Shown: positions 7,579-15,540 of the stretch, piece by piece
Numbering within the stretch: the stretch's first letter is position 1
Layout: every line of letters starts with the position of its first letter
Source of the DNA: Flavobacteriaceae bacterium UBA4166
GTDB lineage: Bacteria; Bacteroidota; Bacteroidia; Flavobacteriales; Flavobacteriaceae
Assembly: GCA_002379985.1 (NCBI GenBank)
Contig: DFVG01000037.1
Coordinates: 4,571-68,570 of the forward strand
Length of the DNA: 64,000 bases
Reading direction: 5' to 3'
Notes under the pieces: generated by a model
What the model was told of the DNA's origin: nothing
Database searches by the model: none
What the model saw: only the letters and a program-made list of their open reading frames with translations
Position numbers and translations under genes: made by a program

Positions 7579-8580
7579 CTAGTCGGAGATCACATCGTTT
7601 ACCAAATAGGCCAACGCTTTTCCCGTGCGATGTGATGTGTCGTCCGTTGGGGCAGCCTCACAAATATGCACGTAGGTAAGCTGCGAGCGTCTTGAGAAAT
7701 ACCGTAGAAATTTTCGTGTTTCATTCATTGTAAAACCTGATGGGGTCATAGCACTGCTTGGGAAGTTCTCAATGGCATCCACATCAATTTCGAGTCCGAA
7801 GGGCGTATTGCCTAGAAAGTTCTTCGCGCTAATAGTAGCGTCTTTTATCGATAGTTTTTCAATGAGCTCCAGATCTTCAAAGAAGTAAAACGCCGATCGA
7901 CCTTTAAATTGATTCATCCGATCGTAGATCTCCTGCGACGTATAACTTTTATGGAGTCCGAATACCGCATACTTCTGAAGTAATCCGCGCTCCATAGCAT
8001 ATGTAAAGCCATTGCCGCTGTGGCGATGTTCCAACGGTCTAAAATCGGTGTGGGCATCAAAGTTGATCGCGTTTATGGGGGTTCCTAAGGCTTCGGAAGC
8101 CCCTTTTAAGTTTCCGAAAGCATTATTATGGCCACCGCCCACGATGACAGGTATCTTTTTAGCATGTACAATCGCGCGCACGACTTCCGACACTTTTTGA
8201 TCTATTTTTTCTACGAGTTTTCCCAAGGTATCGAAATACGACTCCCCCGAGGGGTCCATCATGTCGGCGGTCTTCATTTCCTTGACGCAATCGATAGCGC
8301 CTAGTACGATCAGATCTTCTGCATTGGTGTGGGTATTCGATTGCATGTTCAGCAAGCTGGAAAGGCAGGCATTCCAAGCCTTGGCGGTTCCCGGCTTCCC
8401 GTGATTTGCCCGAACGCCGATGTCTTCCGGTATACCGAATAAAACATATTTAGCCGGATGGTCTTTCAATGCTGAAAGGGAGGTAACGGAGTGAACCGAT
8501 TCTCCAAACTTTTTTTCTCCTTTCCGAAGATGTATAAAAGATCGTAGGTGTTCTTTCGAATATAGTTGAAGGGAGCTCAT
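7579..8580 (-). CDS. hutG: Formimidoylglutamase, arginase-family
   Basis: This 333-residue ureohydrolase has the binuclear-metal motifs of the arginase family in order: GGGHNNAFG (about residue 146), NFDAHTDFRPLEH (about residue 173) and the ExDxD-type EIDVDAIENF (about residue 263). The neighbouring imidazolonepropionase gene overlaps it by 4 bp, so the likely reaction is hydrolysis of N-formimino-L-glutamate to glutamate and formamide at the end of the Hut pathway. Agmatinase or arginase would be the alternatives on family grounds alone; the hutI context argues against them. hutH and hutU are not in the window. Confidence 0.88.
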   Translation of the reverse strand: MSSLQLYSKEHLRSFIHLRKGEKKFGESVHSVTSLSALKDHPAKYVLFGIPEDIGVRANHGKPGTAKAWNACLSSLLNMQSNTHTNAEDLIVLGAIDCVKEMKTADMMDPSGESYFDTLGKLVEKIDQKVSEVVRAIVHAKKIPVIVGGGHNNAFGNLKGASEALGTPINAINFDAHTDFRPLEHRHSGNGFTYAMERGLLQKYAVFGLHKSYTSQEIYDRMNQFKGRSAFYFFEDLELIEKLSIKDATISAKNFLGNTPFGLEIDVDAIENFPSSAMTPSGFTMNETRKFLRYFSRRSQLTYVHICEAAPTDDTSHRTGKALAYLVNDVISD

Positions 8581-9812
8581 AGCTGTTTTCCGTTTAAAAT
8601 AATATGGTCAATAAGGTTGCTTCCGAAGGCATAGGGCAGAAAACCGTACGATGGAATTTCTTTTGTGATAATAAGATTGGCCTTTTTCCCAGCGGTGATG
8701 CTACCATGCGTGTCACTCAATCCCATAGCATAGGCGCCGTTAATGGTCGCTGCATTGATAGCCTCTTCCGGGGTGAGATTCATTTTGATACAAGCACTTG
8801 CCACCACAAAATTCATATTTCCGGTAGGGGAAGACCCCGGATTGTAATCGGTGGCGAGAGCGAGCGGGAGTCCGGCGTCGATAAGTTGTCGTCCCGGGGT
8901 GTAGGGAATCCCCAAAAAGAAAGAGCAGGAGGGAAGTGCCACCGGCATGGTGTTGCTGTTTTTTAAGGCTTCAATGTCTTGGGAAGTGACTACTTCTAAA
9001 TGATCTACGCTCAACGCGTTTTGTGCAACTCCTAAGGCAACGCCTCCTATACTGTTAAATTGGTTCACATGAATTTTTGGAATAAGCCCGTAGGGTTGCG
9101 CTGCTTCCAAGATTTGTTCGGTATCTTCCACACTAAAATAACCCGATTCACAGAAGGCATCAACGTAGTGCGCTAGTTGTTCTTCAGCAACGTTGGGAAG
9201 CATTTCGTTTATGATAAGATCGATATATCCTTGTTTGTTTTCTTTGAATTCCTTCGGAACCGCATGCGCGCCTAAAAACGTACGCCGAACGGTAATTCCG
9301 TAGGCATTTTCCAATCGTTTTGCCACCCGAAGCATTTTAAGTTCTGCTTCGGTGGTGAGGCCGTAACCGCTTTTGATCTCAATCGCCCCGGTGCCTAAAT
9401 CAATCACCTCTTCGAGGCGTATAGCCGATTGGGCATACAGTTCTTCTTCGGAAGTTTTTTGAAGCATGGCTGCGCTATTCACAATACCACCTCCTTTGGC
9501 CGCAATCTCTTGGTAGGTGAGTCCGTTGATACGATCTACAAATTCCTGTTCCCGGTTTCCGGCGTAGACCAAGTGTGTATGCGAGTCGCACCAAGACGGA
9601 AGTACCATCTTTCCGAAGCAATCGATAACAATAGCCTCCGGAACTTCAGGCAACTGTTCCATCGTCCCGAAGCTTTTGATGTGATCGTCTTCACAAAGCA
9701 ACCAAGCATTTTTAAGGGTGGGCAGCTCGCCCATCGCTGCACCACTTAGCTTCTCAGGTGCTTCCGGACGAACTTGAAGAAGTTCTTTAATATTTGTAAG
9801 CAATAAGGTCAT
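8577..9812 (-). CDS. hutI: Imidazolonepropionase
   Basis: A 411-residue amidohydrolase that opens 4-imidazolone-5-propionate to N-formimino-L-glutamate. The metal-binding HTHLVYAGNRE (about residue 78), EIKSGYGL (about residue 147), HVNQFNSIGG region and the late Asp motif ALATDYNPGSSPTGN (about residue 317) are all present. It is the first gene of the minus-strand hut group and is divergent from the trans-sulfuration gene at 9920. The 107-bp divergent gap carries only A/T-rich candidate promoters. Length and motif set are those of the family, so the call is firm. Confidence 0.95.
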   Translation of the reverse strand: MTLLLTNIKELLQVRPEAPEKLSGAAMGELPTLKNAWLLCEDDHIKSFGTMEQLPEVPEAIVIDCFGKMVLPSWCDSHTHLVYAGNREQEFVDRINGLTYQEIAAKGGGIVNSAAMLQKTSEEELYAQSAIRLEEVIDLGTGAIEIKSGYGLTTEAELKMLRVAKRLENAYGITVRRTFLGAHAVPKEFKENKQGYIDLIINEMLPNVAEEQLAHYVDAFCESGYFSVEDTEQILEAAQPYGLIPKIHVNQFNSIGGVALGVAQNALSVDHLEVVTSQDIEALKNSNTMPVALPSCSFFLGIPYTPGRQLIDAGLPLALATDYNPGSSPTGNMNFVVASACIKMNLTPEEAINAATINGAYAMGLSDTHGSITAGKKANLIITKEIPSYGFLPYAFGSNLIDHIILNGKQL

Positions 9813-9919
9813 GCGGTAATGTTCTATTCAGCATTAATTCGTGTAAAGATAAAAAAGAGAAGCTTGTCAATAGGAAACGCTGGTAATTTAATACCTTAGT
9901 AACATCAAAAGACAAGCGA

Positions 9920-11095
9920 ATGAAGCCAAAAAAGAAAGGGATCAATACTATTTGTACACATGTTGGTGAGGTACATGACGAGCAATTTAAAGGAGCTGTT
10001 TCTCCGCTGTATATGTCGAGCAGTTATGCCTATAAAGACGTTGCCGTAAAACGGTATCCGCGCTATTTCAATACACCCAATCAAGAAGCCTTGGGAAAGA
10101 AGATTGCCGCCTTAGAGCACAAAGAAGCGGGAATGCTGTTTGGGAGCGGAATGGCAGCCGTGAGCGCTTGCCTTTTGGCATTTCTTCATCAAGGCGATCA
10201 TGTGGTCGTACAACATGATATTTATGGGGGCACCTATAATTTCATTGTGGAAGAGTTTGAGAAATATGGGATTTCCTATGATTTTACAAACGGACTCACA
10301 AAAGCTGATTTTGAATCGAAGATCCAGAAAAACACCAAAGTGATCTACGTAGAAACGCCTTCCAATCCGTTAATGCGAATTATTGATCTCGAAATGATCC
10401 ACGGGCTTGCTAAAAAACATAATTTGGTAAGTATGATCGACAATACGTTCGCTTCGCCGGTGAACCAAACACCACATGATTTTGGAATGGATATCATTAT
10501 TCACAGTGCCACCAAATATATGGGCGGTCACAGTGACATTTGTGCCGGAGCCGTAGCGGCCTCTGAAGCACATATGGAAGTGCTTTGGAACTTTGCGAAG
10601 AATACGGGTGGAAGTCTTAGCGATTATACTGTCTGGTTGTTAGAGCGAAGCATGAAAACCATGGCGATTCGGGTTAAAGCACAAAATAAGAATGCCAAGA
10701 AAATGGCCAAGTGGTTAGCAGCGCATACGCTCATTAAAAAAGTCTATTATCCCGGCTTGAAAAATCATCCTAATCATGCTTTGGCGAAGAAGCAGATGAA
10801 AGGATTTACCGGCATGCTATCGTTTGAATTACTTCCTAAAATGGATAGCAGTGCCTTTTTAAAACATTTGAAGCTCATTAAACCCTCTATGAGTTTGGCC
10901 GGAGTGGAATCTACAATGTTGTCTCCGGCGGAAACTTCGCACGCGCTGTTAACCCCCGAAGCGAGAGCGGCTCAGGGAATTTCAGATGGGTTGATCCGAT
11001 TTTCAGTAGGAATTGAAGAAACCAAAGACCTTCAACAAGACATTACCCAGGCGCTGGAAGCCGTTGCAAAACAACAACAAAAAATACTTGCATGA
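9920..11095 (+). CDS. Trans-sulfuration PLP enzyme (cystathionine gamma-synthase/lyase type)
   Basis: This 391-residue PLP enzyme belongs to the Cys/Met metabolism family. The PLP lysine lies in IIHSATKYMGGHSD (about residue 200), with VYVETPSNPLMRIID and MIDNTFASP before it and SLAGVESTMLSPAETSH near the C-terminus. The last motif, with Glu before S, is the usual mark of cystathionine gamma-lyase/synthase enzymes. The bshB1 gene follows with a 4-bp overlap; bacillithiol needs cysteine, so cystathionine gamma-lyase activity would make biological sense. Gamma-synthase cannot be excluded. A second family member at 52769-54007 is quite divergent. Confidence 0.88.
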   Translation: MKPKKKGINTICTHVGEVHDEQFKGAVSPLYMSSSYAYKDVAVKRYPRYFNTPNQEALGKKIAALEHKEAGMLFGSGMAAVSACLLAFLHQGDHVVVQHDIYGGTYNFIVEEFEKYGISYDFTNGLTKADFESKIQKNTKVIYVETPSNPLMRIIDLEMIHGLAKKHNLVSMIDNTFASPVNQTPHDFGMDIIIHSATKYMGGHSDICAGAVAASEAHMEVLWNFAKNTGGSLSDYTVWLLERSMKTMAIRVKAQNKNAKKMAKWLAAHTLIKKVYYPGLKNHPNHALAKKQMKGFTGMLSFELLPKMDSSAFLKHLKLIKPSMSLAGVESTMLSPAETSHALLTPEARAAQGISDGLIRFSVGIEETKDLQQDITQALEAVAKQQQKILA

Positions 11096-11808
11096 AGTTA
11101 GATATATTGGCCATTGGAGCACATCCCGACGATGTTGAAATGAGTTGTGGAGCTACCCTGGCAAAAGAAATTGATTTAGGTAAAAAAGTAGGGATCTTAG
11201 ATCTTACGCGCGGTGAGCTAGGAACGCGAGGCACGCCTGAAATTCGTAAGAAAGAAGCGGCTGCAGCCGCAGAGATTCTTGGAGTTGAAGTACGTGAAAA
11301 TTTACAGTTGGACGACGGATTTTTCAAGGATGATAAGACTTCCCAATTAGCGGTGATCGAAATTCTTCGGAAATATCAGCCGGAGGTTGTCTTTGCGAAT
11401 GCTGTAGACGATCGGCATATTGATCATGGTAGGGCTGCGTCCTTGGTTCGCAATGCTTGTTTTTTAAGTGGTCTTCGGAAGATATCAACCACCCTAGATG
11501 GCAAAGAACAAAAGGCGTGGCGTCCGAAGCATTTGTATTATTATATTCAGTGGAAAGAATTGGAGCCCGATTTTGTGATAGATGTCACCGGCTATTTGGA
11601 CCTCAAAATGAAGTCTGTACTAGCCTATAAGAGTCAGTTTTACGATAAAGACTCGAAAGAACCCGAAACACCGATCTCCTCGAAGAATGCGACAGACAGT
11701 CTGCGATATCGAAATCAAAATTTAGGGAGACTCATTGGTACGGAAGCGGGAGAAGGCTTTACCAAAAGCAGAATGCTGGCGGTATCATCGGTATCCGATC
11801 TTATTTAA
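11092..11808 (+). CDS. bshB1: Bacillithiol biosynthesis deacetylase BshB1
   Basis: The protein (238 aa) is a LmbE-like zinc deacetylase that removes acetyl from GlcNAc-malate in bacillithiol synthesis. The zinc/catalytic motif AIGAHPDDVEMSCG is at residues 6-19 (AHPDDxE), DLTRGELGTRGTPEIR follows, and the third zinc ligand is in DDRHIDHGRA (about residue 116). Its ATG overlaps the upstream stop (ATGA), so it is translated with the trans-sulfuration enzyme. That pairing links cysteine supply with the low-molecular-weight thiol made from it. Confidence 0.92.
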   Translation: MKLDILAIGAHPDDVEMSCGATLAKEIDLGKKVGILDLTRGELGTRGTPEIRKKEAAAAAEILGVEVRENLQLDDGFFKDDKTSQLAVIEILRKYQPEVVFANAVDDRHIDHGRAASLVRNACFLSGLRKISTTLDGKEQKAWRPKHLYYYIQWKELEPDFVIDVTGYLDLKMKSVLAYKSQFYDKDSKEPETPISSKNATDSLRYRNQNLGRLIGTEAGEGFTKSRMLAVSSVSDLI

Positions 11809-11823
11809 TTTTTTATTTTAGTA

Positions 11824-11854
11824 TTGCGCAAACATCCGAAATGCGCTATATTTG
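11824..11854 (+). promoter_or_regulatory. Predicted promoter of tRNA-His
   Basis: TTG at 11824-11826, a 20-bp spacer and TATATTTG at 11847-11854 fit the Bacteroidota consensus. The tRNA begins 27 bp after the box. Confidence 0.7.
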
Positions 11855-11881
11855 CATCCGCTTTTTAAACGAAAGTGATAT

Positions 11882-11957
11882 GGTGGTTGTAGCTCAGTTG
11901 GTTAGAGCGCTGGATTGTGGTTCCAGAGGTCGCCGGTTCGAACCCGGTCTTCCACCC
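11882..11957 (+). tRNA. tRNA-His (anticodon GTG)
   Basis: The anticodon arm CTGGA-TTGTGGT-TCCAG gives GTG. D-arm (AGCTCAGTTGGTTAGAGCG) and T-arm (GCCGG-TTCGAAC-CCGGT) are standard, and an extra G at 11882 can serve as the G-1 typical of tRNA-His. In the acceptor stem, positions 5-68 and 6-67 are both T:T as written (GTGGTTG against CTTCCAC). CCA is not fully encoded. Confidence 0.93.
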
Positions 11958-11963
11958 AAAAGT

Positions 11964-11993
11964 AAAGCTTCTCTATAACGAGAAGCTTTTTTT
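11964..11993 (+). terminator. Intrinsic terminator after tRNA-His
   Basis: A perfect 10-bp stem AAAGCTTCTC/GAGAAGCTTT with loop TATAAC is followed by a run of T. Confidence 0.88.
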
Positions 11994-12009
11994 GTGGTAC
12001 CCAATAAAA

Positions 12010-12036
12010 AAGCCCTCGATGGAGGGCTTCTCTATT
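12010..12036 (-). terminator. Terminator shared by converging units (M28 peptidase end)
   Basis: AAGCCCTC-GATG-GAGGGCTT is an 8-bp stem. On the minus strand it is followed by T-rich sequence from the AAAAA at 12006-12010; on the plus strand by TCTATTTT. It probably works in both directions. Confidence 0.75.
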
Positions 12037-12053
12037 TTAGTGCTAAAAACACC

Positions 12054-13064
12054 TTACAATTTATCGGCTGTAATGCGTCCTTCCCGATTGGCTACTTCCC
12101 AAGCAGTAAGAAAGATCAAGCGCGCTCTTTTTGCCATTAATTCGTATTCAATTTTATCAGGGGTGTCTGTAGGCTTGTGATAGTCCTCATGAACACCATT
12201 GAAGTAAAAGATGATGGGAATGTTGTTCTTTGCAAAATTATAATGGTCGCTTCGGTAGTAAAAACGATTGGGGTCGTTTTCATCGTTGTAAGTATAATCT
12301 AATTCTAGGTTGACGTATTGTTCATTTACTTGTTCTGAAACATCGTGTAGTTCTTGGCTTAATTTATCACTTCCGATAAGGTAAATATAATTGGGATTGT
12401 CTTTCTTATCAGGGTCGATTCTGCCAATCATATCGGTATTTAGATTACAGACGGTATTCTCTAAGGGGTAGAGTGGGTTTTCAGTGTAGTATTTCGAACC
12501 ATAGAGTCCGATTTCCTCTCCGGTAACATGCAAAAACAAGATGGAACGTTTGGGACCATTTCCTTCTTTCACGGCTTGTTGAAACGCTTCCGCCATTTCG
12601 AGCATGCTCACGGTTCCACTTCCGTCATCATCAGCACCATTATATACCGCTCCGTTTTCATCTACACCAACATGGTCATAATGAGCCGAAAGCACAATCA
12701 CTTCTTCGGGTTTTTCAGAACCTTTTATAAAAGCCACCACGTTTTCTGACGGATTATTGTTCCGCGAACGCGAAAAATAAGAAGCGGGAATCTCTTGAAA
12801 ATAATCAGCTTCCTTTTCTGGGGCATTAATGCCTTGAGAAGTATAGAAATCTTTAAGATACTCGGCTGCCATTTTCTGGCCCTCGGTTCCGGTCATGCGC
12901 CCTTGCATTTCATCACTAGCGAAGGTGTAGAGGTGGGTTTTTAATTCTTCGGCAGTGATCGAATTGGCGTAATCAGTGTTTGATTTCTTCGTTTTTGCTG
13001 TGGTTTGGGCCGTGTTGCAGGATACAGTAGCAAGCGCAATAGCGATCAAAAATGTAATTTTCAT
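12054..13064 (-). CDS. M28-family zinc aminopeptidase, secreted
   Basis: A signal peptide with a lipobox-like LATVSC precedes an M28 catalytic domain (336 aa in total). The zinc site motifs are in order: LSAHYDHVGVDENG (His and Asp ligand region, about residue 127), NGADDDGSGTVSMLEMA, VTGEEIGLYGS (general-base Glu pair, about residue 185), NLNTDMIGRID, and YRSDHYNFAKNNIPIIFYFNG (last His). The enzyme would trim peptides in the periplasm or outside the cell. It is transcribed alone between tRNA-His and the DUF2383 gene and ends at a strong hairpin. Substrate preference is unknown. Confidence 0.92.
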   Translation of the reverse strand: MKITFLIAIALATVSCNTAQTTAKTKKSNTDYANSITAEELKTHLYTFASDEMQGRMTGTEGQKMAAEYLKDFYTSQGINAPEKEADYFQEIPASYFSRSRNNNPSENVVAFIKGSEKPEEVIVLSAHYDHVGVDENGAVYNGADDDGSGTVSMLEMAEAFQQAVKEGNGPKRSILFLHVTGEEIGLYGSKYYTENPLYPLENTVCNLNTDMIGRIDPDKKDNPNYIYLIGSDKLSQELHDVSEQVNEQYVNLELDYTYNDENDPNRFYYRSDHYNFAKNNIPIIFYFNGVHEDYHKPTDTPDKIEYELMAKRARLIFLTAWEVANREGRITADKL

Positions 13065-13146
13065 GAAAGAATTTTTAACGATAATGGGTAAATATACATT
13101 AAGTGACCGTGGTAGCCCGCAATTTTGAGGAACTTTTAAGAAATGA

Positions 13147-13174
13147 AGAACCCCGGTAAAAATACTGGGGTTCT
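13147..13174 (-). terminator. Hairpin terminator of the DUF2383 gene
   Basis: AGAACCCC and GGGGTTCT form an 8-bp stem around a 12-nt loop. On the minus strand, A/T-rich sequence follows after the stem, about 20 bp downstream of the DUF2383 stop. Confidence 0.65.
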
Positions 13175-13195
13175 TTTACATTGAAAGGGTGCTGA

Positions 13196-13684
13196 TTATT
13201 CATTCCAGTTTTCCGCAAGATCTTCTAAGGATTTTACGGTATTCAGCGTATTTTGAATCGTATTCTTTTGTGATTGAAGCACATTTTCTAGTTTAGGCTC
13301 AAATCGATTCTTATTCAGAATCTCTTCATATTCCTCAACGCTGGCTTTCTCTCCACGGATACATTCTTCTAGAATTGCTTCGTCATTATTAAAGCTAAGT
13401 GCCGCTTTCACGTCCATCCAAGTTCTGTGCAGTTTTCCTGTCGCACTTCCACTGTCTTTAGGAGTTTCGTTGATGTTTCTGATCTCTTGGTCAAGTTCGG
13501 TAGCAAATTTTTGACGTTGCGCCGACTGATGTTTCAGGAAATTTTTTAGTTGTTCATTCTTGGCATTGGTCATGGCTTTTTTGTAGCCTTCCTCAGCATC
13601 ATAATTCTTTTCAAGCAAGGCTTGAAGATTGTTATTCAAGTTTTCGTGAATATTTTCTTTTGCTTCTTCTCTTGTGGTTTTCAT
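13196..13684 (-). CDS. PA2169/DUF2383-type four-helix-bundle protein
   Basis: This 162-residue protein is entirely helical and charged, with an N-terminal LNNNLQALLEKNYDAEEGYKKAM segment and a C-terminal VLQSQKNTIQNTLNTVKSLED helix. That pattern fits the ferritin-like DUF2383 (PA2169) family, proteins often seen in stress regulons but without a proven reaction. Carboxylates and His for a di-iron site are not convincing: the helices carry many Glu but only a few His. The gene is monocistronic, flanked by a terminator at 13147-13174 and by an upstream gap with tRNA-Ser. Confidence 0.75.
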   Translation of the reverse strand: MKTTREEAKENIHENLNNNLQALLEKNYDAEEGYKKAMTNAKNEQLKNFLKHQSAQRQKFATELDQEIRNINETPKDSGSATGKLHRTWMDVKAALSFNNDEAILEECIRGEKASVEEYEEILNKNRFEPKLENVLQSQKNTIQNTLNTVKSLEDLAENWNE

Positions 13685-13890
13685 AACGTTTGGTTTTTTA
13701 AATTTTCTGAATTAAAACTACAACCTCATCATGAGAGTTTCTCTTATAGAAGTATTAATTGAGACAGAATTAACGTAGGCTGTTAAAATGTATTAATAGC
13801 GTAAGGAGGATGGCAACAGCACTGCTATTTAAAAATTCCTATCAAGTATTTTTTTGAATAAGAAAAGGGTGTTATATTTGCCCCCGCATT
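13685..13890. other. Intergenic region before tRNA-Ser
   Basis: This divergent gap has no coding sequence. It holds the DUF2383 upstream region and, at 13873-13880, a TATATTTG -7 box 10 bp before tRNA-Ser. A clear -33 TTG at the usual distance is not visible, although a T-run with TTG lies 16 bp upstream of the -7 box. Confidence 0.6.
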
Positions 13891-13975
13891 GGAGGAATGG
13901 CAGAGTGGTCGAATGCGGCAGTCTTGAAAACTGTTGACCTTCACGGGTCCGGGGGTTCGAATCCCTCTTCCTCCG
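13891..13975 (+). tRNA. tRNA-Ser (anticodon TGA)
   Basis: The 85-nt class II tRNA has acceptor GGAGGAA/TTCCTCC, anticodon loop CTTGAAA giving TGA, a long variable arm (TTGACCTTCACGGGTCC), T-arm GGGGGTTCGAATCCCTC and discriminator G. CCA is not encoded. Confidence 0.95.
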
Positions 13976-14001
13976 CAAACAAGCGCTAGGCTTAAAAATA
14001 A

Positions 14002-14032
14002 AAAACCACAGAGTTTACTCTAGTGGTTTTTT
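14002..14032 (+). terminator. Intrinsic terminator after tRNA-Ser
   Basis: AAACCAC-AGAG and CTCT-A-GTGGTTT form a stem with a one-base bulge around TTTA, followed by TTTTTT. Confidence 0.8.
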
Positions 14033-14070
14033 TACTTTTAAGACATTGGCATTTGCAAAATGCCAAAAGA

Positions 14071-14104
14071 GGGAGGTTGGAACAAAATCCCGCTGACTCC
14101 GCAA
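14071..14104 (+). pseudogene. Possible remnant of a tRNA-Ser 3' end
   Basis: The bases GGTTGGAACAAAATCCC followed by GCTGACTCCGCAAAA resemble the T-arm and 3' acceptor of a serine tRNA (GGTTCGAATCCC ... CTCCGCAAA in the intact gene 100 bp upstream) but with a broken T-loop and no 5' half. It could be debris of a duplication or an old attachment site. The match is short, so this is tentative. Confidence 0.35.
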
Positions 14105-14108
14105 AAGA

Positions 14109-14140
14109 AACCCGCAACTCAGGTTGCGAGTTTTATTTTT
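14109..14140. terminator. Bidirectional hairpin near the end of the epimerase-like gene
   Basis: AACCCGCAAC-CTGA-like loop-GTTGCGAGTT with T-rich flanks on both strands (TTTTATTTTT to the right, TTTCTTTT on the minus strand). It can end the minus-strand gene at 14166 as well as transcripts from the left. Confidence 0.7.
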
Positions 14141-14165
14141 CTTGTCTTGAAATTTTCAGAAAACT

Positions 14166-15023
14166 CTACTGAAACCCATCAAACCCAAACTTTTTTAACC
14201 CCTGTCTGCTGATTTTTATCGCTTCCAAAGGTGCTAGCGCCCAGGTCATGTCCTGTTCCACAATATAGTATTCGAGTCCGGATTCTTCGTGCTTTTCTAA
14301 AATACGGCCAAAATCAATGGTGCCTTTCCCGACCGGAGCAAATTTGCCTTCCGTATCCATATCCTTCACATGCCACATTTTAAAGCGCCCCGGATACGCT
14401 TCAAAATAGGAGAGCGGATCTTCCCCAGCTTTAGTGATCCAATACAAGTCCAACTGAAAATTCACATATTCAGGGTCTGTGTTCTCTAAAAAATAATCCA
14501 TAGGCCGCACCCCCTTCATTTCTTTAAATTCAAAATCATGATTGTGATACAACAACTGGAGCCCGGCTGCTTTACATTTCTTGCCAATCTCGTTCAGGAA
14601 ATTATTGACAAACTCCAAATCTTCTTTCATCCCCATCGTGTGGGTAGCGGCATCATACGTAAAGTGTCCCATAGGGGGTGCCGGAATCACAAAATATTGT
14701 AGTCCGGCTGCTTTAGCATCGGCAATGATCGTTTCAGCGTTATCGAAAGTTGCACTTCCAAAATGGCCACTCACCGGGTTAAGTCCTAGAGAAGTGACAT
14801 ACGCTTTAAATTCCGAAGGGGCCATCCCGTAAAACATACCATCGGCATAACCGGTGACTTCAATATTGACATATCCCATATCAGCAATCGCTTTTAGTGT
14901 TTCCTTCGGGTTATTTTCCATTTCATTGCGAACGGTATAAAGGGTGGCTCCGCCAAACTTTTCTTGTCCCAAACTTATTTGAGACAGCGCAATAACAAGG
15001 CAAAAGAAGTATATAGGTTTCAT
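14166..15023 (-). CDS. Secreted sugar phosphate isomerase/epimerase-like TIM-barrel protein
   Basis: An N-terminal signal peptide (about residues 1-19, ending SLGQ) precedes an AP-endonuclease-2-like TIM barrel of the xylose-isomerase superfamily. Landmarks are YTVRNEMENNPKETLKAI, VTGYADG with the first strand, LLYHNHDFEF (about residue 167, typical metal-binding His/Glu region), NFQLDLYW and MWHVKDMD. Enzymes of this type epimerise or isomerise sugars and inositols, but the exact substrate cannot be read from the sequence. A secreted version next to no other sugar genes is unusual. It is monocistronic and ends at a hairpin. Confidence 0.82.
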   Translation of the reverse strand: MKPIYFFCLVIALSQISLGQEKFGGATLYTVRNEMENNPKETLKAIADMGYVNIEVTGYADGMFYGMAPSEFKAYVTSLGLNPVSGHFGSATFDNAETIIADAKAAGLQYFVIPAPPMGHFTYDAATHTMGMKEDLEFVNNFLNEIGKKCKAAGLQLLYHNHDFEFKEMKGVRPMDYFLENTDPEYVNFQLDLYWITKAGEDPLSYFEAYPGRFKMWHVKDMDTEGKFAPVGKGTIDFGRILEKHEESGLEYYIVEQDMTWALAPLEAIKISRQGLKKFGFDGFQ

Positions 15024-15144
15024 AGAAAAATGATTGATACCTTAAAGATAATAAATCATCACCTTGCAGAAATCGATCTTCGGTAACTTTTGTTACGGTA
15101 TGGTACTATTTTTCGAAATACTTTTGTGTCAAAATATGTTTCAA

Positions 15145-15540
15145 ATGTCGCTACAGCAAACCTATTTGTATAGTTTATTATTTCTGAAATGTCCGCGATG
15201 TCGTCAAGGCGATTTACTCGAATCGAATCCATATCGCATTGCAAAAATGAACAAAGTTCAAAAGCAGTGTTCCTCTTGCGCGTTAAAATATGCAATAGAA
15301 CCTAGCTTCTTTACGGGTTCTATGTATGTTTCGTATGCGGTTGGTGTGGCAGTGGCTATTGCTACTTACGTGCTCACGCTTGTCATAGGTTGGACCTTGG
15401 GTCCCGCAGAAATATTGTTAAGTATTATCTCAGTATTAGTGGTGTTGATGCCGTATATTGGAGCTGTTTCCAAATCAATTTGGGCACATTTCTTTTTTAA
15501 ATATGAACCCAAGTTTGCTAATAAGAACAAATCCTTATGA
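15145..15540 (+). CDS. DUF983 membrane protein
   Basis: A small protein (131 aa from this start) with an N-terminal CPRCRQGDLL zinc-knuckle-like motif paired with CSSCALKY, and two membrane helices (about VSYAVGVAVAIATYVLTLVIG and IISVLVVLMPYIGAV). This is the DUF983 layout; its role is unknown. I chose ATG 15145 because family members start shortly before the first CxxC; an in-frame upstream start at 15064 would add an unrelated Cys-rich tail. Its stop overlaps the start of the Crp/Fnr gene (ATGA), so the two are translationally coupled. Confidence 0.82.
   Translation: MSLQQTYLYSLLFLKCPRCRQGDLLESNPYRIAKMNKVQKQCSSCALKYAIEPSFFTGSMYVSYAVGVAVAIATYVLTLVIGWTLGPAEILLSIISVLVVLMPYIGAVSKSIWAHFFFKYEPKFANKNKSL

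Noticed and set aside
14046..14065. Hairpin TGGCATTT-GCA-AAATGCCA after tRNA-Ser
   Set aside because: The stem is perfect but weak in GC, without a T-run, and placed between two better terminators; no function can be claimed.
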